Part shown: in pieces, positions 8,700 to 18,143 of the stretch
Layout of the letters: every line of letters begins with the position of its first letter
Numbering within the stretch: position 1 is the stretch's first letter
NCBI GenBank assembly: GCA_002427885.1
Contig: DIZI01000009.1
Coordinates: forward strand, 62,001 to 126,000
Source of the DNA: Paludibacter sp. UBA6032
GTDB taxonomy: Bacteria; Bacteroidota; Bacteroidia; Bacteroidales; Paludibacteraceae
DNA: 64,000 nucleotides
Direction of reading: 5' to 3'
Position numbers and translations under genes: made by a program
Notes under the pieces: model-generated
What the model was told of the DNA's origin: nothing
What the model saw: the letters and a program-made list of their open reading frames with translations, nothing else
Databases searched by the model: none

Positions 8700-11486
8700 A
8701 TGAAAATAAGTAAAATCACAGTTTTAATCCTTTTGTCAGTTGGGTTGCAAATAGCTCAAATACAAGCACAGACTACAAGTGTAAGTAACTATCTGGTTGC
8801 CCAACCTGTTCCGGACCGGACAGTAAACTATTGTGTGTCGGACAGCGGTGTTTCCAAACCAATCACCTGGGGATTAGATCTTGCCTGGCTCAGTAAAGAA
8901 AATATTCAGCGCGGTATTGCCTTTATGGGAGCCGATCGGGTGGATATAGTAAGAGCATCCTTTACACCAACTGCTCCTTTAGTTAATGGCGATCTGCAAG
9001 CTTCGCAACTTGCAACACTCAATCAACGATTGGCTATAATTGATTTGTTGGGAACCAATACGGTAGTAATGCTTAATGACGACAACCCCAGCGTTGATGC
9101 CTCGTTTAAAGCTAATCCAGTAAATTGGGCATTACTGATGGACGTAACTACGAGACGCGTCCAGGAACATGGTCGTAAAGTTGTTTCAATTGCGCCATTT
9201 AATGAACCTGATAATACCGGTACCGGACAAGGCACAACCACCGACTTTTACAATATTGCAGTCGAGCTGCGGAAAAATTCCCGCTTCGACAGTATCCGTA
9301 TTTCAGGGGGTAACACCCTTAACACAGACGCAGCACTGACATGGTACAACCCTTTAAAGTCTAAACTAGACGAAGGAAATACCCATCAACTGGCAGGAAG
9401 TTTCGATAACTATGCAAATTTTTTTACAACGGTTAGAGCCGATGGTAAACATGCCACCAATGATGAGTTGCACAATGTCATGGAGGCCATGGTCGGTGTT
9501 GAATACGGGTTGCAAACCGGTATTTGGTGGGGTACGGCTGAACTGGCACGTGGTGAATTTGTAAAAGCCAGTGACGGAAAACGTCTGGGCTATGCCGAAC
9601 ACCGTCCGAACTGGACTGCAGCATCAGTCTATCGGGGTACTGATGGTAAAGTACAAGCCTTCGGTGGCACTTCGGAAAGGCAGTCAGTTACCACCACCTA
9701 TCGTTTTGTTTCAAAAGACAGGGATGTGTATTACGATGGTTATGGACCGCAGCGCGAATACACGATGGTGTTGCCGGGTGGTACCGGTTACCAGGTAGGG
9801 CAGACCAATGCCGAAAGAGTGGTGAATATCACCTGGGGTGATGATATCCAACCGGCTATTAACGGGCGCTATGTGTTGGTGAACCGTAACAGCGGCAAAG
9901 TGATGGAAGTGGCCGGTGGTTCTTTGAATGCGGGTGCCAATGTTCAGCAGGGCACTAATACCGGCGCAACCTGGCAACAGTGGAATGTGACTCCGGTGGA
10001 CTCGCGGATAGGTGGTGATTTTAGTTATTTCACGTTTACTGCAGTTAATAGCGGTAAGGCGGTGGACTTATTAAACTGGTCACTGGTTAATGGTGGTAAT
10101 ATTGACGCTTGGGATGATAACAAGAACTCGTTACAACAGTGGTACCTCGACTATGCTGATAACGGTTGGTTTTATATTCGAAGCCGGTTCAGTACAAAAT
10201 GCCTGGAGGTAGCCAATGCCAGTACTGCAGCGGGGGCCAATATTCAACAATGGGACAAAGATGGTGGAACAAACCAACAGTGGCGTTTTCTTCCTGTTGG
10301 TGCAACCGTGGAGTTTGTTGCGCCCGCAGCACCGGCAAATCCGGTTGCCACAGCGAATGCAGCATCTATCCGGTTGGACTGGTCCGCCAATTCAGAGAGA
10401 GATTTGGCAGGATACAGCATTTTTCGCTCGGAAACGGCAGGAGGGTCTTATAATACCATTGCCCGTAACGTGACCTCAAACTCTTTTGTTGATAACACCG
10501 TAAGCACGGGTATACCATATTTTTATAAAATCAAAGCTGTGGATATCGCCCAAAACAGTTCCGTTTACTCAAATGAAGTTTCGACAACTGCCACCGGCAA
10601 CCACGACCTGACTACCCGCCTACGGTTTGACGGAAATACGCTGGATAGTACCCTGAATTTAAATCACAGCGCCTCATATGGTACCGTTTCATTCGTGGCC
10701 GGCAAAGTTGGCTCCAAAGCAATTGCACTGAATGGCACAGATGCCTTTTTACAACTGCCACCCAATGTGGCAAATCATCAGGAAATTACTGTTGCTGCGT
10801 GGGTTTACTGGAACGGAGGCACTACCGCAGGACAACGCATCTTCGACTTTGGCAGCAGCCAGACAGAATATATGTATTTATCCCCAAAAGTAATTTTTGG
10901 TGGGTTGCGTTTTGCCATTATGAATGGCGGCGTTGAACAACAATTGAATGCACCCGCTCTCCCTACGGGCAAATGGACACATGTGGCGGTGACACTGGGT
11001 GCATTGGGAGCAAGCATGTATGTCAATGGTGTACAGGTGGCTACATCCAATGCTATTACTATAAGTCCTTTGAATTTTAAACCTATGTTGAACTATATCG
11101 GACGCAGTCAATTTACTTACCCGTTCTTAAATGGTTCAGTTGACGATTTCAGAATTTACAACTATGCATTGCCCTCCAACGAAATTGCTCAGCTTTCAGG
11201 AATTCTTTCTAAAGTGGAAGATGTGAAATATAACAGCGAAAGCGACCTGACGTTATGGCCATTGCCAGCAAATGATATGCTGAATGTGAGTTGGACCTCT
11301 GCAAACAACAGCGATATGTCAACACTTAAGATGTTTGATACCTATGGCAGGCTGGTAATGAATAAGGAGATTAAATATACTTCCGATACGAAACTTAAAG
11401 TTTCCGATTTTCCATCCGGTATCTATCTGCTTAAGTTGACCACCGGTAAAGAAACATTTATGAAAAAACTGATCATAAATCATTAA
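8700..11486 (+). CDS. Secreted clan-A-like glycoside hydrolase with ricin lectin, FN3 and LamG-like domains and T9SS tail
   Basis: This 928-residue protein has a signal peptide (ISKITVLILLSVGLQIAQIQA). Residues ~35-375 look like a clan-A (beta/alpha)8 glycosidase: ITWGLDLAWLS, VVMLNDDNPSV, and a probable acid/base E169 in IAPFNEPDNTG. I cannot assign a GH family, and the second catalytic acid is not certain (E in VGVEYG or WWGTAELARG). Residues ~385-535 are a ricin-type beta-trefoil lectin with three QQW motifs (WQQWNV, LQQWYL, NQQWRF). A fibronectin III domain follows (~540-630), then a LamG/concanavalin-like domain (~640-830) and a C-terminal T9SS type A sorting domain (LWPLPANDMLNVSW to MKKLIINH). 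It acts outside the cell on a polysaccharide. A strong terminator follows. Confidence 0.85.
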   Translation: MKISKITVLILLSVGLQIAQIQAQTTSVSNYLVAQPVPDRTVNYCVSDSGVSKPITWGLDLAWLSKENIQRGIAFMGADRVDIVRASFTPTAPLVNGDLQASQLATLNQRLAIIDLLGTNTVVMLNDDNPSVDASFKANPVNWALLMDVTTRRVQEHGRKVVSIAPFNEPDNTGTGQGTTTDFYNIAVELRKNSRFDSIRISGGNTLNTDAALTWYNPLKSKLDEGNTHQLAGSFDNYANFFTTVRADGKHATNDELHNVMEAMVGVEYGLQTGIWWGTAELARGEFVKASDGKRLGYAEHRPNWTAASVYRGTDGKVQAFGGTSERQSVTTTYRFVSKDRDVYYDGYGPQREYTMVLPGGTGYQVGQTNAERVVNITWGDDIQPAINGRYVLVNRNSGKVMEVAGGSLNAGANVQQGTNTGATWQQWNVTPVDSRIGGDFSYFTFTAVNSGKAVDLLNWSLVNGGNIDAWDDNKNSLQQWYLDYADNGWFYIRSRFSTKCLEVANASTAAGANIQQWDKDGGTNQQWRFLPVGATVEFVAPAAPANPVATANAASIRLDWSANSERDLAGYSIFRSETAGGSYNTIARNVTSNSFVDNTVSTGIPYFYKIKAVDIAQNSSVYSNEVSTTATGNHDLTTRLRFDGNTLDSTLNLNHSASYGTVSFVAGKVGSKAIALNGTDAFLQLPPNVANHQEITVAAWVYWNGGTTAGQRIFDFGSSQTEYMYLSPKVIFGGLRFAIMNGGVEQQLNAPALPTGKWTHVAVTLGALGASMYVNGVQVATSNAITISPLNFKPMLNYIGRSQFTYPFLNGSVDDFRIYNYALPSNEIAQLSGILSKVEDVKYNSESDLTLWPLPANDMLNVSWTSANNSDMSTLKMFDTYGRLVMNKEIKYTSDTKLKVSDFPSGIYLLKLTTGKETFMKKLIINH

Positions 11487-11537
11487 TAAATCAGCAGTTT
11501 ATTATAATTGTTGAATAACGGCATTTACATCAAGAAA

Positions 11538-11571
11538 ATCCATCCCGAAATTGATCGGGATGGATTTTTTT
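11538..11571 (+). terminator. Rho-independent terminator after the 8700 glycosidase gene
   Basis: A perfect 11-bp stem ATCCATCCCGA / TCGGGATGGAT with loop AATTGA is followed by a run of T. It begins about 50 bp after the stop. In the opposite direction it has a weaker U tract (TTTTCTTG) and may also end the converging gene at 11597-13006. Confidence 0.9.
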
Positions 11572-11596
11572 GATTTGTTTTATAAAAGCAGGAGGT

Positions 11597-13006
11597 TTAT
11601 TTTTGGTTATTGCGGTTATAACCGAATAAACGGTTGTCCTTTATGTGTTGAAATACTTTCTCGGGGACATAATTAATAAAACTATCGTCGCCGTTCTCAA
11701 TCAGCCGGGTGATATTCAGTGAGCTAATTTCAAGAGTTTTAGCAGGAATACTCTTCATAACGAGAATCTTTTTGGTAATATTCAGGTATTGCCAGAGTAA
11801 CTTATTTTCTTCGGAGAAATTCGAGTCTTCGGGGTAGACTACTTCGCCGGTTTTGGTATCGATATGCGGGTACAAATACACTTTTACATTGTCCTGAAAC
11901 ATAGAGCCCATGGCCTCGAGCAATCCTCCGCGTAAATCGGTGTAATTGGAACTGTCCAGTATTTTGTCAAAAGTTGGAAAACCGATAACCAGACGCAGTT
12001 TAATCATTTTAAATTGTCCGAAATAATTGACCAGTTTAAAAAAACGGGAGAATCGGGATATCATCACACTTTGTCCCATCATGTTCAGCAGGTCTACGCG
12101 GTGCAGAAAGTCCTTTTCGTTCACTTTTTCATCCTGCATAAGGGAGTTGAGCGAAATCTCGCAAAAAGCGATGGTATTATCGGGCCTGTAATCTTCGTCA
12201 CGTTCAAAAACTGACAGACTGTCTTGCAAAAAGTCCATTCCCAACTGATTAATCGGTCTGAAATTTCCTCTGAGCAGCACCACATTTTTTTTGTGCAACA
12301 TGTCACCGGGTTGCCGAACCTTTCCTGTCTGGTCGAACATAATGGCCGGGGTCATGCGATTGCTCACCAGCATCAGGTTTAGCAGGCGGTTATCCACCCA
12401 TGTCATATTGGGTCCTTCCACGTAAATATAATCCACTTCCACACGGTCGGTATCCAGGTTATCGAGCAACGATAACAGGATATTCCGGGGATCTTCCCAT
12501 TCGAACAGGCCGCCGTAAATCAGGTTGATGCCCAAAGCACCCAACGTGTATTGTTGTAGCAGCGTATCGTTTTCGTGCAATTTTACATGAATAAATATCT
12601 TATTCGGATGATACCTGTCGCTGCCCTGTACGGCTATTCCCAGCCATCCGTTTCCCTGGTTTGTCTTGCTGAAATTGAGCGTTTCAACCGTATTGGCAAA
12701 AGCAAAGAATTTTTGGTTGTTTTTTTTATCCAGAATATCAATCAGTTCACCGTATTCATAGTCCACCATTTTACGCAAGCGCTCTTCGGCTACATAGCGC
12801 GCTGAAGTATCCTGATTGTAAAAATGGTCGCTAAACAGTTTGTCGTAGGCCGAAATGGATTTGGCAATCGTATTCGAAGCACCACCAGCCTGAAACAAAT
12901 GACGCGCCGTTTCCTGTCCACCGCCAATTTCGGCAATGGCACCATAATACTTCGAATTAATATTGATATGTACCGATTTTTCCTTCGTACTCAGTGTATT
13001 TGCCAT
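11597..13006 (-). CDS. Conserved Bacteroidota protein of unknown function (often mislabelled TonB receptor or NaMN adenylyltransferase)
   Basis: This 469-residue soluble protein has no signal peptide or membrane segment. The N-terminal stretch NSKYYGAIAEIGGGQETARHLFQAGGASNTIAKSISAYD is the signature of a widespread Bacteroidota family. Databases often label it TonB-dependent receptor or nicotinic acid mononucleotide adenylyltransferase; neither fits, as there is no plug/barrel and no HxGH nucleotidyltransferase motif here. The rest is mixed alpha/beta with well-conserved acidic and aromatic positions (YIYVEGPNMTWVDNRLLNLMLVSNRM, LRGNFRPINQLGMDFL). It is transcribed alone and converges on the glycosidase gene. 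The start at ATG 13006 gives the family-typical N-terminus. I do not assign a function. Confidence 0.8.
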   Translation of the reverse strand: MANTLSTKEKSVHININSKYYGAIAEIGGGQETARHLFQAGGASNTIAKSISAYDKLFSDHFYNQDTSARYVAEERLRKMVDYEYGELIDILDKKNNQKFFAFANTVETLNFSKTNQGNGWLGIAVQGSDRYHPNKIFIHVKLHENDTLLQQYTLGALGINLIYGGLFEWEDPRNILLSLLDNLDTDRVEVDYIYVEGPNMTWVDNRLLNLMLVSNRMTPAIMFDQTGKVRQPGDMLHKKNVVLLRGNFRPINQLGMDFLQDSLSVFERDEDYRPDNTIAFCEISLNSLMQDEKVNEKDFLHRVDLLNMMGQSVMISRFSRFFKLVNYFGQFKMIKLRLVIGFPTFDKILDSSNYTDLRGGLLEAMGSMFQDNVKVYLYPHIDTKTGEVVYPEDSNFSEENKLLWQYLNITKKILVMKSIPAKTLEISSLNITRLIENGDDSFINYVPEKVFQHIKDNRLFGYNRNNQK

Positions 13007-13196
13007 AGTCTTCAGCTGCTTTTTTATCGTGGTTGTGCCAGGTTATTCTTAGATATGCAAAGTTATTCTATTTTTATCGAATTTGAAAATATAACGTTAC
13101 AAGTATAATTTAGTTTAAAATGAAAGGCTAAAATTGCCGGGATTTCCGGAATACTTTTCAAACCAATAACTTGTTTACCGGAATGGATTATTTCAG

Positions 13197-13204
13197 TACC
13201 TTTG
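13197..13204 (+). promoter_or_regulatory. Candidate -7 box of the ygiQ gene
   Basis: TACCTTTG matches TAnnTTTG and lies 61 bp before the ATG. A TTG at 13171-13173 gives a 23-bp spacer, slightly long for the -33 element. Confidence 0.45.
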
Positions 13205-13265
13205 CAGGCTTATGTCACACTTCTGAACCAAATGACTACAGAAGTGTTTTTTACAGAAAAACTTC

Positions 13266-15092
13266 ATGCAACCTAAAATATATCAATTAACCGATTTTTT
13301 ACCCACTACTAAAAAAGAACTCGAGCTGAAAGGTTGGGACGAAGTGGATGTCGTGCTTTTCAGTGGCGATGCCTATATCGACCATCCTGCCTTTGCAGCT
13401 GCCGTTATCGGACGACTGCTTGAAGCACAGGGTTTAAAGGTAGCCATTGTACCTCAACCAAACTGGCGCGACGACCTGCGTGATTTCAAGAAAATGGGAC
13501 GCCCCCGCCTGTTTTTTGCTATTTCGGCCGGAAATATGGACTCGATGGTGAATCATTATACCGCCAACAAACGCCTGCGGTCGGACGATGCCTATACACC
13601 GGATGGAAAATCGGGTATGCGCCCCGATTATGCAACGATAGTTTATTCCAATATCATTAAAAAACTGTATCCGGATGTGCCACTGGTGATTGGAGGTATT
13701 GAAGCTTCGCTGCGCCGTTATACCCATTACGATTACTGGTCGGATAAATTGATGCCCAGCATTCTGCTGGATACCAAAGCCGATTTGCTGGTTTACGGAA
13801 TGGGGGAGAAGCCCATAAAAGAAGTGATACGTCAATTAAAGGAGGGTAAAGCCATTAGTGAAATGAATGATATTCCGCAAACTTCCTTTTTGTCGAAAGA
13901 AATTCCACAACATCCCAAATGGAAAGATATTACCCTTGTTTCGCATGAAGTTTGTCTGGAGGATAAAAAGCTGTATGCATCCAATTTCAAATATATCGAG
14001 CAAGAGTCAAACAAATACTTTGCATCACGCTTGCTCCAGAAGACCGGCAATAAATGGGTGGTGGTAAACCCGCCCTTTGATCCCTTGACTCCCGAAGAAC
14101 TGGATGAATCATACGATTTGCCTTATACCCGGGTTCCACACCCAAAATACAAAGACAAAAAGATTTCAGCTTATGAAATGATCAAGTTCTCGGTGAATAT
14201 GCACAGGGGATGTTTCGGTGGTTGTTCGTTTTGTACCATTTCGGCTCATCAGGGTAAACATATCGTTTCGCGTTCAAAAGAATCCATACTGGAAGAGGTG
14301 AAGCAAATAACCGCTATGCCCGATTTTAAAGGTTATATCAGCGATTTAGGCGGTCCATCGGCCAATATGTACGGCATGAAAGGTATTAAAATGCATATCT
14401 GCAAACAATGCAGGAAGCCATCCTGTATTTTTCCAAAGGTTTGCTTCAATCTGGATACCAATCACAATCCTATGCTGGATATATACCGGTCTGTGGATCA
14501 GATTCCGGGAGTCAAAAAATCATTTATCGGCAGTGGAGTCCGCTACGATATTTTGTTGAGCGATACAAAAAATTTTGATACCAATAAAAGCCATTCGGAT
14601 TATATCCGCGAATTAATAACCAACCATGTTTCGGGGCGGTTGAAAATTGCACCCGAACATACTTCGGATGCCGTACTCAATATGATGCGGAAACCTTCTT
14701 TCGCCTATTTCGGAGAGTTTAAAAAACAATTCGAACGCATTAACCGCGAAGCCGGACTGAATCAACAACTCATTCCGTACTTTATTTCGAGTCATCCGGG
14801 TTGCCACAACGAAGACATGGCTGATCTGGCCATATTGACCAAGAAATTTGATTTTAAGTTGGAACAGGTTCAGGATTTTACACCAACACCCATGACGCTG
14901 GCTACCGAAATTTATTATTCGGGCTACCATCCTTATACCTTGGAACCGATTTTCACGGCAAAAAGTAAAGATGAGAAACTGGAACAACGGAAATTCTTCT
15001 TTTGGTACAAGAGCGAATACAAAAATGCGATTATCCGTGATTTAAACAAGCTGAAACGACCGGATTTGGTGAATAAGTTGTTTCAAAAATGA
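13266..15092 (+). CDS. YgiQ family radical SAM protein
   Basis: A 608-residue cytosolic enzyme of the YgiQ/UPF0313 family. The N-terminal third resembles the family's B12-binding-like region (QPKIYQLTDFLPTTKKELELKGWDEVDVVLFSGDAYIDHPAF). The radical SAM cluster motif is C316-x3-C320-x2-C323 in RGCFGGCSFC, followed by the downstream conserved blocks SDLGGPSANMYG, CRKPSC, IGSGVRYD, LKIAPEHTSDAVL and QDFTPTPMTLATEIYYSG. Full length matches the family norm (~600-700). It should cleave SAM to the 5'-deoxyadenosyl radical; the substrate of YgiQ proteins is unknown. It appears to be transcribed alone from a promoter near 13200. Confidence 0.95.
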   Translation: MQPKIYQLTDFLPTTKKELELKGWDEVDVVLFSGDAYIDHPAFAAAVIGRLLEAQGLKVAIVPQPNWRDDLRDFKKMGRPRLFFAISAGNMDSMVNHYTANKRLRSDDAYTPDGKSGMRPDYATIVYSNIIKKLYPDVPLVIGGIEASLRRYTHYDYWSDKLMPSILLDTKADLLVYGMGEKPIKEVIRQLKEGKAISEMNDIPQTSFLSKEIPQHPKWKDITLVSHEVCLEDKKLYASNFKYIEQESNKYFASRLLQKTGNKWVVVNPPFDPLTPEELDESYDLPYTRVPHPKYKDKKISAYEMIKFSVNMHRGCFGGCSFCTISAHQGKHIVSRSKESILEEVKQITAMPDFKGYISDLGGPSANMYGMKGIKMHICKQCRKPSCIFPKVCFNLDTNHNPMLDIYRSVDQIPGVKKSFIGSGVRYDILLSDTKNFDTNKSHSDYIRELITNHVSGRLKIAPEHTSDAVLNMMRKPSFAYFGEFKKQFERINREAGLNQQLIPYFISSHPGCHNEDMADLAILTKKFDFKLEQVQDFTPTPMTLATEIYYSGYHPYTLEPIFTAKSKDEKLEQRKFFFWYKSEYKNAIIRDLNKLKRPDLVNKLFQK

Positions 15093-15101
15093 TTCTTTAA
15101 C

Positions 15102-15175
15102 CGTAGCACGACTTTAAGTCGTATGGAGTCGTGGATATTTAACCGTATTTAATCGTAGCACGACTTTAAGTCGTA
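15102..15175. repeat. Two direct copies of a 22-bp palindromic repeat
   Basis: CGTAGCACGACTTTAAGTCGTA occurs at 15102-15123 and again, identical, at 15154-15175. Each copy contains the inverted repeat ACGACTT-T-AAGTCGT. They lie between convergent genes (ygiQ and the aldo/keto reductase). The short stems could act as weak bidirectional termination or mRNA-end structures, or be a dispersed REP-like family; no U tract follows. Confidence 0.8.
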
Positions 15176-15188
15176 CTACGATTATATA

Positions 15189-16178
15189 CTACCATTTTTC
15201 TTTCGCTATTTCCGGCCAAATTCTATTTTCATAAATTTGTTTGATACCGGTCATTTGCATGTCCGATAAATTGTCTGATCGGGAAGCCCGGATATTGGAG
15301 ACAATCTGTTCGGGACGCGAAGCGCCGGGAATAATACAGCTGACCTGCGAAAACATTAAAATCCATTTGAGTGCTACTGCAGCCAGTTCTATGTCTTTTG
15401 GAAACAGATTTTTTATTTCAGCTACAGCTTCCAATCCTTTCAGGTAATCTATTCCCGAAAAGGTTTCACCCTTATCAAAAGCTTCCCCGTTCCGGTTGAA
15501 AGCGCGATGGTCACCGGAGCTAAAAGTAGTTGCGGGAGAAAACTTACCGGTCAGCAATCCACTAGCCAGCGGAACACGGGCGATAATCCCCACATTTCTT
15601 TTGGCTGCTTCGGCAAAGAATTCTTCAGCCGGCCTTTGTCTGAACATGTTAAATATGATTTGAACCGTTGTTACATTATCGTACTCAATGGCTTTCAGTG
15701 CTTCTTCTACTTTCTCCACACTCACACCCAGATTCAGTATTTTTCCTTCTTTTTTCAATGTATTGAATAAATCGAAAATTTCAGGACGATTGTAAGTTTC
15801 GGTAGGAGGACAATGCAACTGAATCAAATCAATCGTTTCAAGATTCATATTTTTCAGACTGTCTTCCACGAATTTACGCAGTATGGCGGGTTGATAGGCT
15901 TTATCCTCATGCGGTGAAAGTTTCCGACCACATTTGGTAGCTACAAACAATCGTTCGGAACGTGAATGCACAATACGACCGACCGCTTTTTCGCTCTCAC
16001 CATTACCATATACATCGGCGGTATCAATAAAATTTATTCCACAATCAACGGCCGCATTTAATATTCTGTCGGCATTGGCATGATTGAAATCCTCACCCCA
16101 TTTTCCTCCGACTTGCCAGGTTCCTATGCTAATTTCGGAAATTTCAAAACCTGTTTTTCCAAGAATTCGTTTCTTCAT
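15189..16178 (-). CDS. Aldo/keto reductase
   Basis: A 329-residue TIM-barrel oxidoreductase of the aldo/keto reductase superfamily (YajO/general stress protein 69 type). The catalytic tetrad can be read: D in INFIDTADVYGNGESE, Y in DVYG, K in LFVATKCGR, and H in DLIQLHCPP. NADPH-binding residues lie in the C-terminal CIIPGASRPEQIVSNI block. It is predicted to reduce aldehydes or ketones with NADPH in the cytosol. It lies at the downstream end of a long run of minus-strand redox genes, 46 bp beyond the acyltransferase, and could be co-transcribed with it. The substrate cannot be deduced. Confidence 0.92.
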   Translation of the reverse strand: MKKRILGKTGFEISEISIGTWQVGGKWGEDFNHANADRILNAAVDCGINFIDTADVYGNGESEKAVGRIVHSRSERLFVATKCGRKLSPHEDKAYQPAILRKFVEDSLKNMNLETIDLIQLHCPPTETYNRPEIFDLFNTLKKEGKILNLGVSVEKVEEALKAIEYDNVTTVQIIFNMFRQRPAEEFFAEAAKRNVGIIARVPLASGLLTGKFSPATTFSSGDHRAFNRNGEAFDKGETFSGIDYLKGLEAVAEIKNLFPKDIELAAVALKWILMFSQVSCIIPGASRPEQIVSNIRASRSDNLSDMQMTGIKQIYENRIWPEIAKEKW

Positions 16179-16224
16179 TTTATTTCAATTATTATAGGTT
16201 TATCGTTTGATTTAATTCAGATTT

Positions 16225-17370
16225 TTATTTCAGGGGACTTTTATCCACTTTCTTTTTCAGGTTTAAGAAGTAATTTTCAAAAACAACTTTCGAAACTGAA
16301 GCTACAGAAATTATTGCGATGATAACTATGGAATAAAACAGCAATGTACTGACAGCCGGACTTAACTGAATGAGATATTTTTTCAGGAATTGAATGACCG
16401 CAAAAATAATGAGTAATTGGTACATATAAATTCCGTACGAAATTTCACCCAGATAGGAGAGAAACTTTTGCCGGAATTTGAATATATTATTTTCGATTAA
16501 CGAAACGCCAATGATTAGATAAAGGAACAGAAAATCGAGTAATATGCCCGATAGGATGGGTGTTTCAAATACGTTTCTCCAAACAACATTATGTACATTC
16601 CCCTGAAAGATCAGGTAAGCAATGAGAGTCGAATAGATAATCAGTTGAATCGGTTTCTTGTAAATCAACATGTTGGAAAGTACTTCCTTCCGGTTAAAAA
16701 TAAAATAAGCTCCCAAACCGCCAATGGCCATGGCTTCGAAGCGAAATATATTGACCACATAAACGAACAGCGCATTTTTAATCCAAAACTCAGCAAGGCC
16801 CAATAAAACAATCTTAGCGACAATAATGGAAAGAAGTATAGGGAGAATTTTCTTTTTGCCAATTTTAAAAAGAGGTGCCCAAATCAAATAAAAGACTTCT
16901 TCAATTCCAATAGACCATAGTGGCTCCAGTAAATGATGTCCGAAATAAAATGCCACTAAACCCGGAAGAAAAAACAGAAAATAATACCAGGTTTGTCCGA
17001 AATTATAGGGCATCACGTAATTGATATGCAGAAAATTGAAGACAACGGGAACCAGTAAAGTTCCGATAATTACCAAAAGAAAATAAAGCGGCCAGATACG
17101 CAACATTCGCTTTACATAGAAGTGCTTAATGCTGACAGTTCCGGTTTTGTGACTTTCTTTCAATAATAAATATGTAATTAAAAAGCCACTCAGTACGAAG
17201 AAAAAAACAACTGCATTTGTTCCATTTCTGAAAAGTCCCAACCATTCAAAATTATAAAGCCCGTTCTTTTCGCGAATGGTCTCCGAATGGTGCATAACAA
17301 CCAGAAAAGCGGCAAAAAACCGTAATGAATTGAGTCCTTCGAAAAAAGAAATATTTTTGTATTTGTTCAT
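16225..17370 (-). CDS. Acyltransferase family 3 membrane protein (OafA/YrhL-like)
   Basis: An integral membrane O-acyltransferase of 381 residues with about ten hydrophobic segments. The family signature is near the N-terminus: SLRFFAAFLVVMHHSE (catalytic H region) and FFVLSGFLITYLLLKE, with MLRIWPLYFLLV after the first helices. Such enzymes transfer acetyl or other acyl groups from inside the cell to cell-surface glycans or lipids. I start at ATG 17370: a -7 box lies at 17398-17405, so transcription should begin inside any longer frame from the TTG at 17400. The acceptor is unknown and no glycan biosynthesis genes are adjacent. Confidence 0.9.
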   Translation of the reverse strand: MNKYKNISFFEGLNSLRFFAAFLVVMHHSETIREKNGLYNFEWLGLFRNGTNAVVFFFVLSGFLITYLLLKESHKTGTVSIKHFYVKRMLRIWPLYFLLVIIGTLLVPVVFNFLHINYVMPYNFGQTWYYFLFFLPGLVAFYFGHHLLEPLWSIGIEEVFYLIWAPLFKIGKKKILPILLSIIVAKIVLLGLAEFWIKNALFVYVVNIFRFEAMAIGGLGAYFIFNRKEVLSNMLIYKKPIQLIIYSTLIAYLIFQGNVHNVVWRNVFETPILSGILLDFLFLYLIIGVSLIENNIFKFRQKFLSYLGEISYGIYMYQLLIIFAVIQFLKKYLIQLSPAVSTLLFYSIVIIAIISVASVSKVVFENYFLNLKKKVDKSPLK

Positions 17371-17397
17371 TAATTGAGCGGTCAGAATTTTCGACTG

Positions 17398-17405
17398 CAA
17401 AGATA
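17398..17405 (-). promoter_or_regulatory. Candidate -7 box of the acyltransferase gene
   Basis: Minus-strand TATCTTTG, 27 bp upstream of ATG 17370. It supports the shorter start. No clear TTTG lies 20 bp upstream of it. Confidence 0.45.
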
Positions 17406-17414
17406 AACAATTAA

Positions 17415-18110
17415 TTAAAGTCTCAGCAGTGAATTGTCATCCCGGTTTGAATAAATGGGTTTCATATGATTGATATTGTTTAAATACTCCTTGTATCTTT
17501 TAATTTCGTTATGCAACTCATCTACCGACGAACGGGCAGGGCCAAAGCTGATAAAAGGAGGTAATACCGTCATTCCCGTGAAGTAAAAAATACCGTGGTG
17601 CAAAGGAAATAATATTGTGTTGAGATCCCCGTTTTTTCCATTGGGTCCGTACGCCTGCAATGGTCCGCCCGTTGTAAGTGTAACAAAAGCTGTTTTGTCG
17701 GGATAAATACCATTTTCATACACCCCTTTTCCTGCTCCGTAAACAAATCCCATGGCAAAAACGCGGTCAACCCAACCTTTCAGTATAGCCGGCATACCAA
17801 ACCACCACAAGGGAAAATTGAAAATCAGGATATCGCACCATTCCAGTTTTTCCATTTCGGTTTTCAGTTCATCAACAAAAAGATTATTTTCGCTGGCATG
17901 AATCTGTTCCAACTGGTATTTGAAAAAATCAGGGTTATTGATTGATTTGAAATCGGACTTATTCCCAACCGGATCGAAATGCATGGCATATAAGTCACTT
18001 TCCATTACTTCATATCCCTTCATTAAAAATGAGTTAACTGCCGTCTGTTTTAAACTCATACAAAAAGAAGCCTTTTCGGGATGAGCACTTACTATCAATA
18101 CTTTTTTCAT
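17415..18110 (-). CDS. Flavodoxin-fold NAD(P)H:quinone oxidoreductase
   Basis: 231 residues of the NQO/MdaB/KefF-like flavodoxin fold. The N-terminus KKVLIVSAHPEKASF is the FMN/FAD phosphate-binding loop; FNFPLWWFGMPAILKGWVDRVFAMGFVYG and LTTGGPLQAYGPNG are the isoalloxazine-binding and dinucleotide blocks of this family. It should catalyse two-electron reduction of quinones or other electrophiles in the cytosol. It is 33 bp downstream of the DUF255 gene and reads in the same direction, suggesting co-transcription within a redox-stress group. Confidence 0.92.
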   Translation of the reverse strand: MKKVLIVSAHPEKASFCMSLKQTAVNSFLMKGYEVMESDLYAMHFDPVGNKSDFKSINNPDFFKYQLEQIHASENNLFVDELKTEMEKLEWCDILIFNFPLWWFGMPAILKGWVDRVFAMGFVYGAGKGVYENGIYPDKTAFVTLTTGGPLQAYGPNGKNGDLNTILFPLHHGIFYFTGMTVLPPFISFGPARSSVDELHNEIKRYKEYLNNINHMKPIYSNRDDNSLLRL

Positions 18111-18143
18111 TATTTTGTTCTGTTTGAGTATCTTATTTAGCTG

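Noticed and set aside
17371..17400. Longer TTG start for the acyltransferase
   Set aside because: The -7 box at 17398-17405 would place the transcript start downstream of the TTG, and the protein's family start matches the ATG at 17370.
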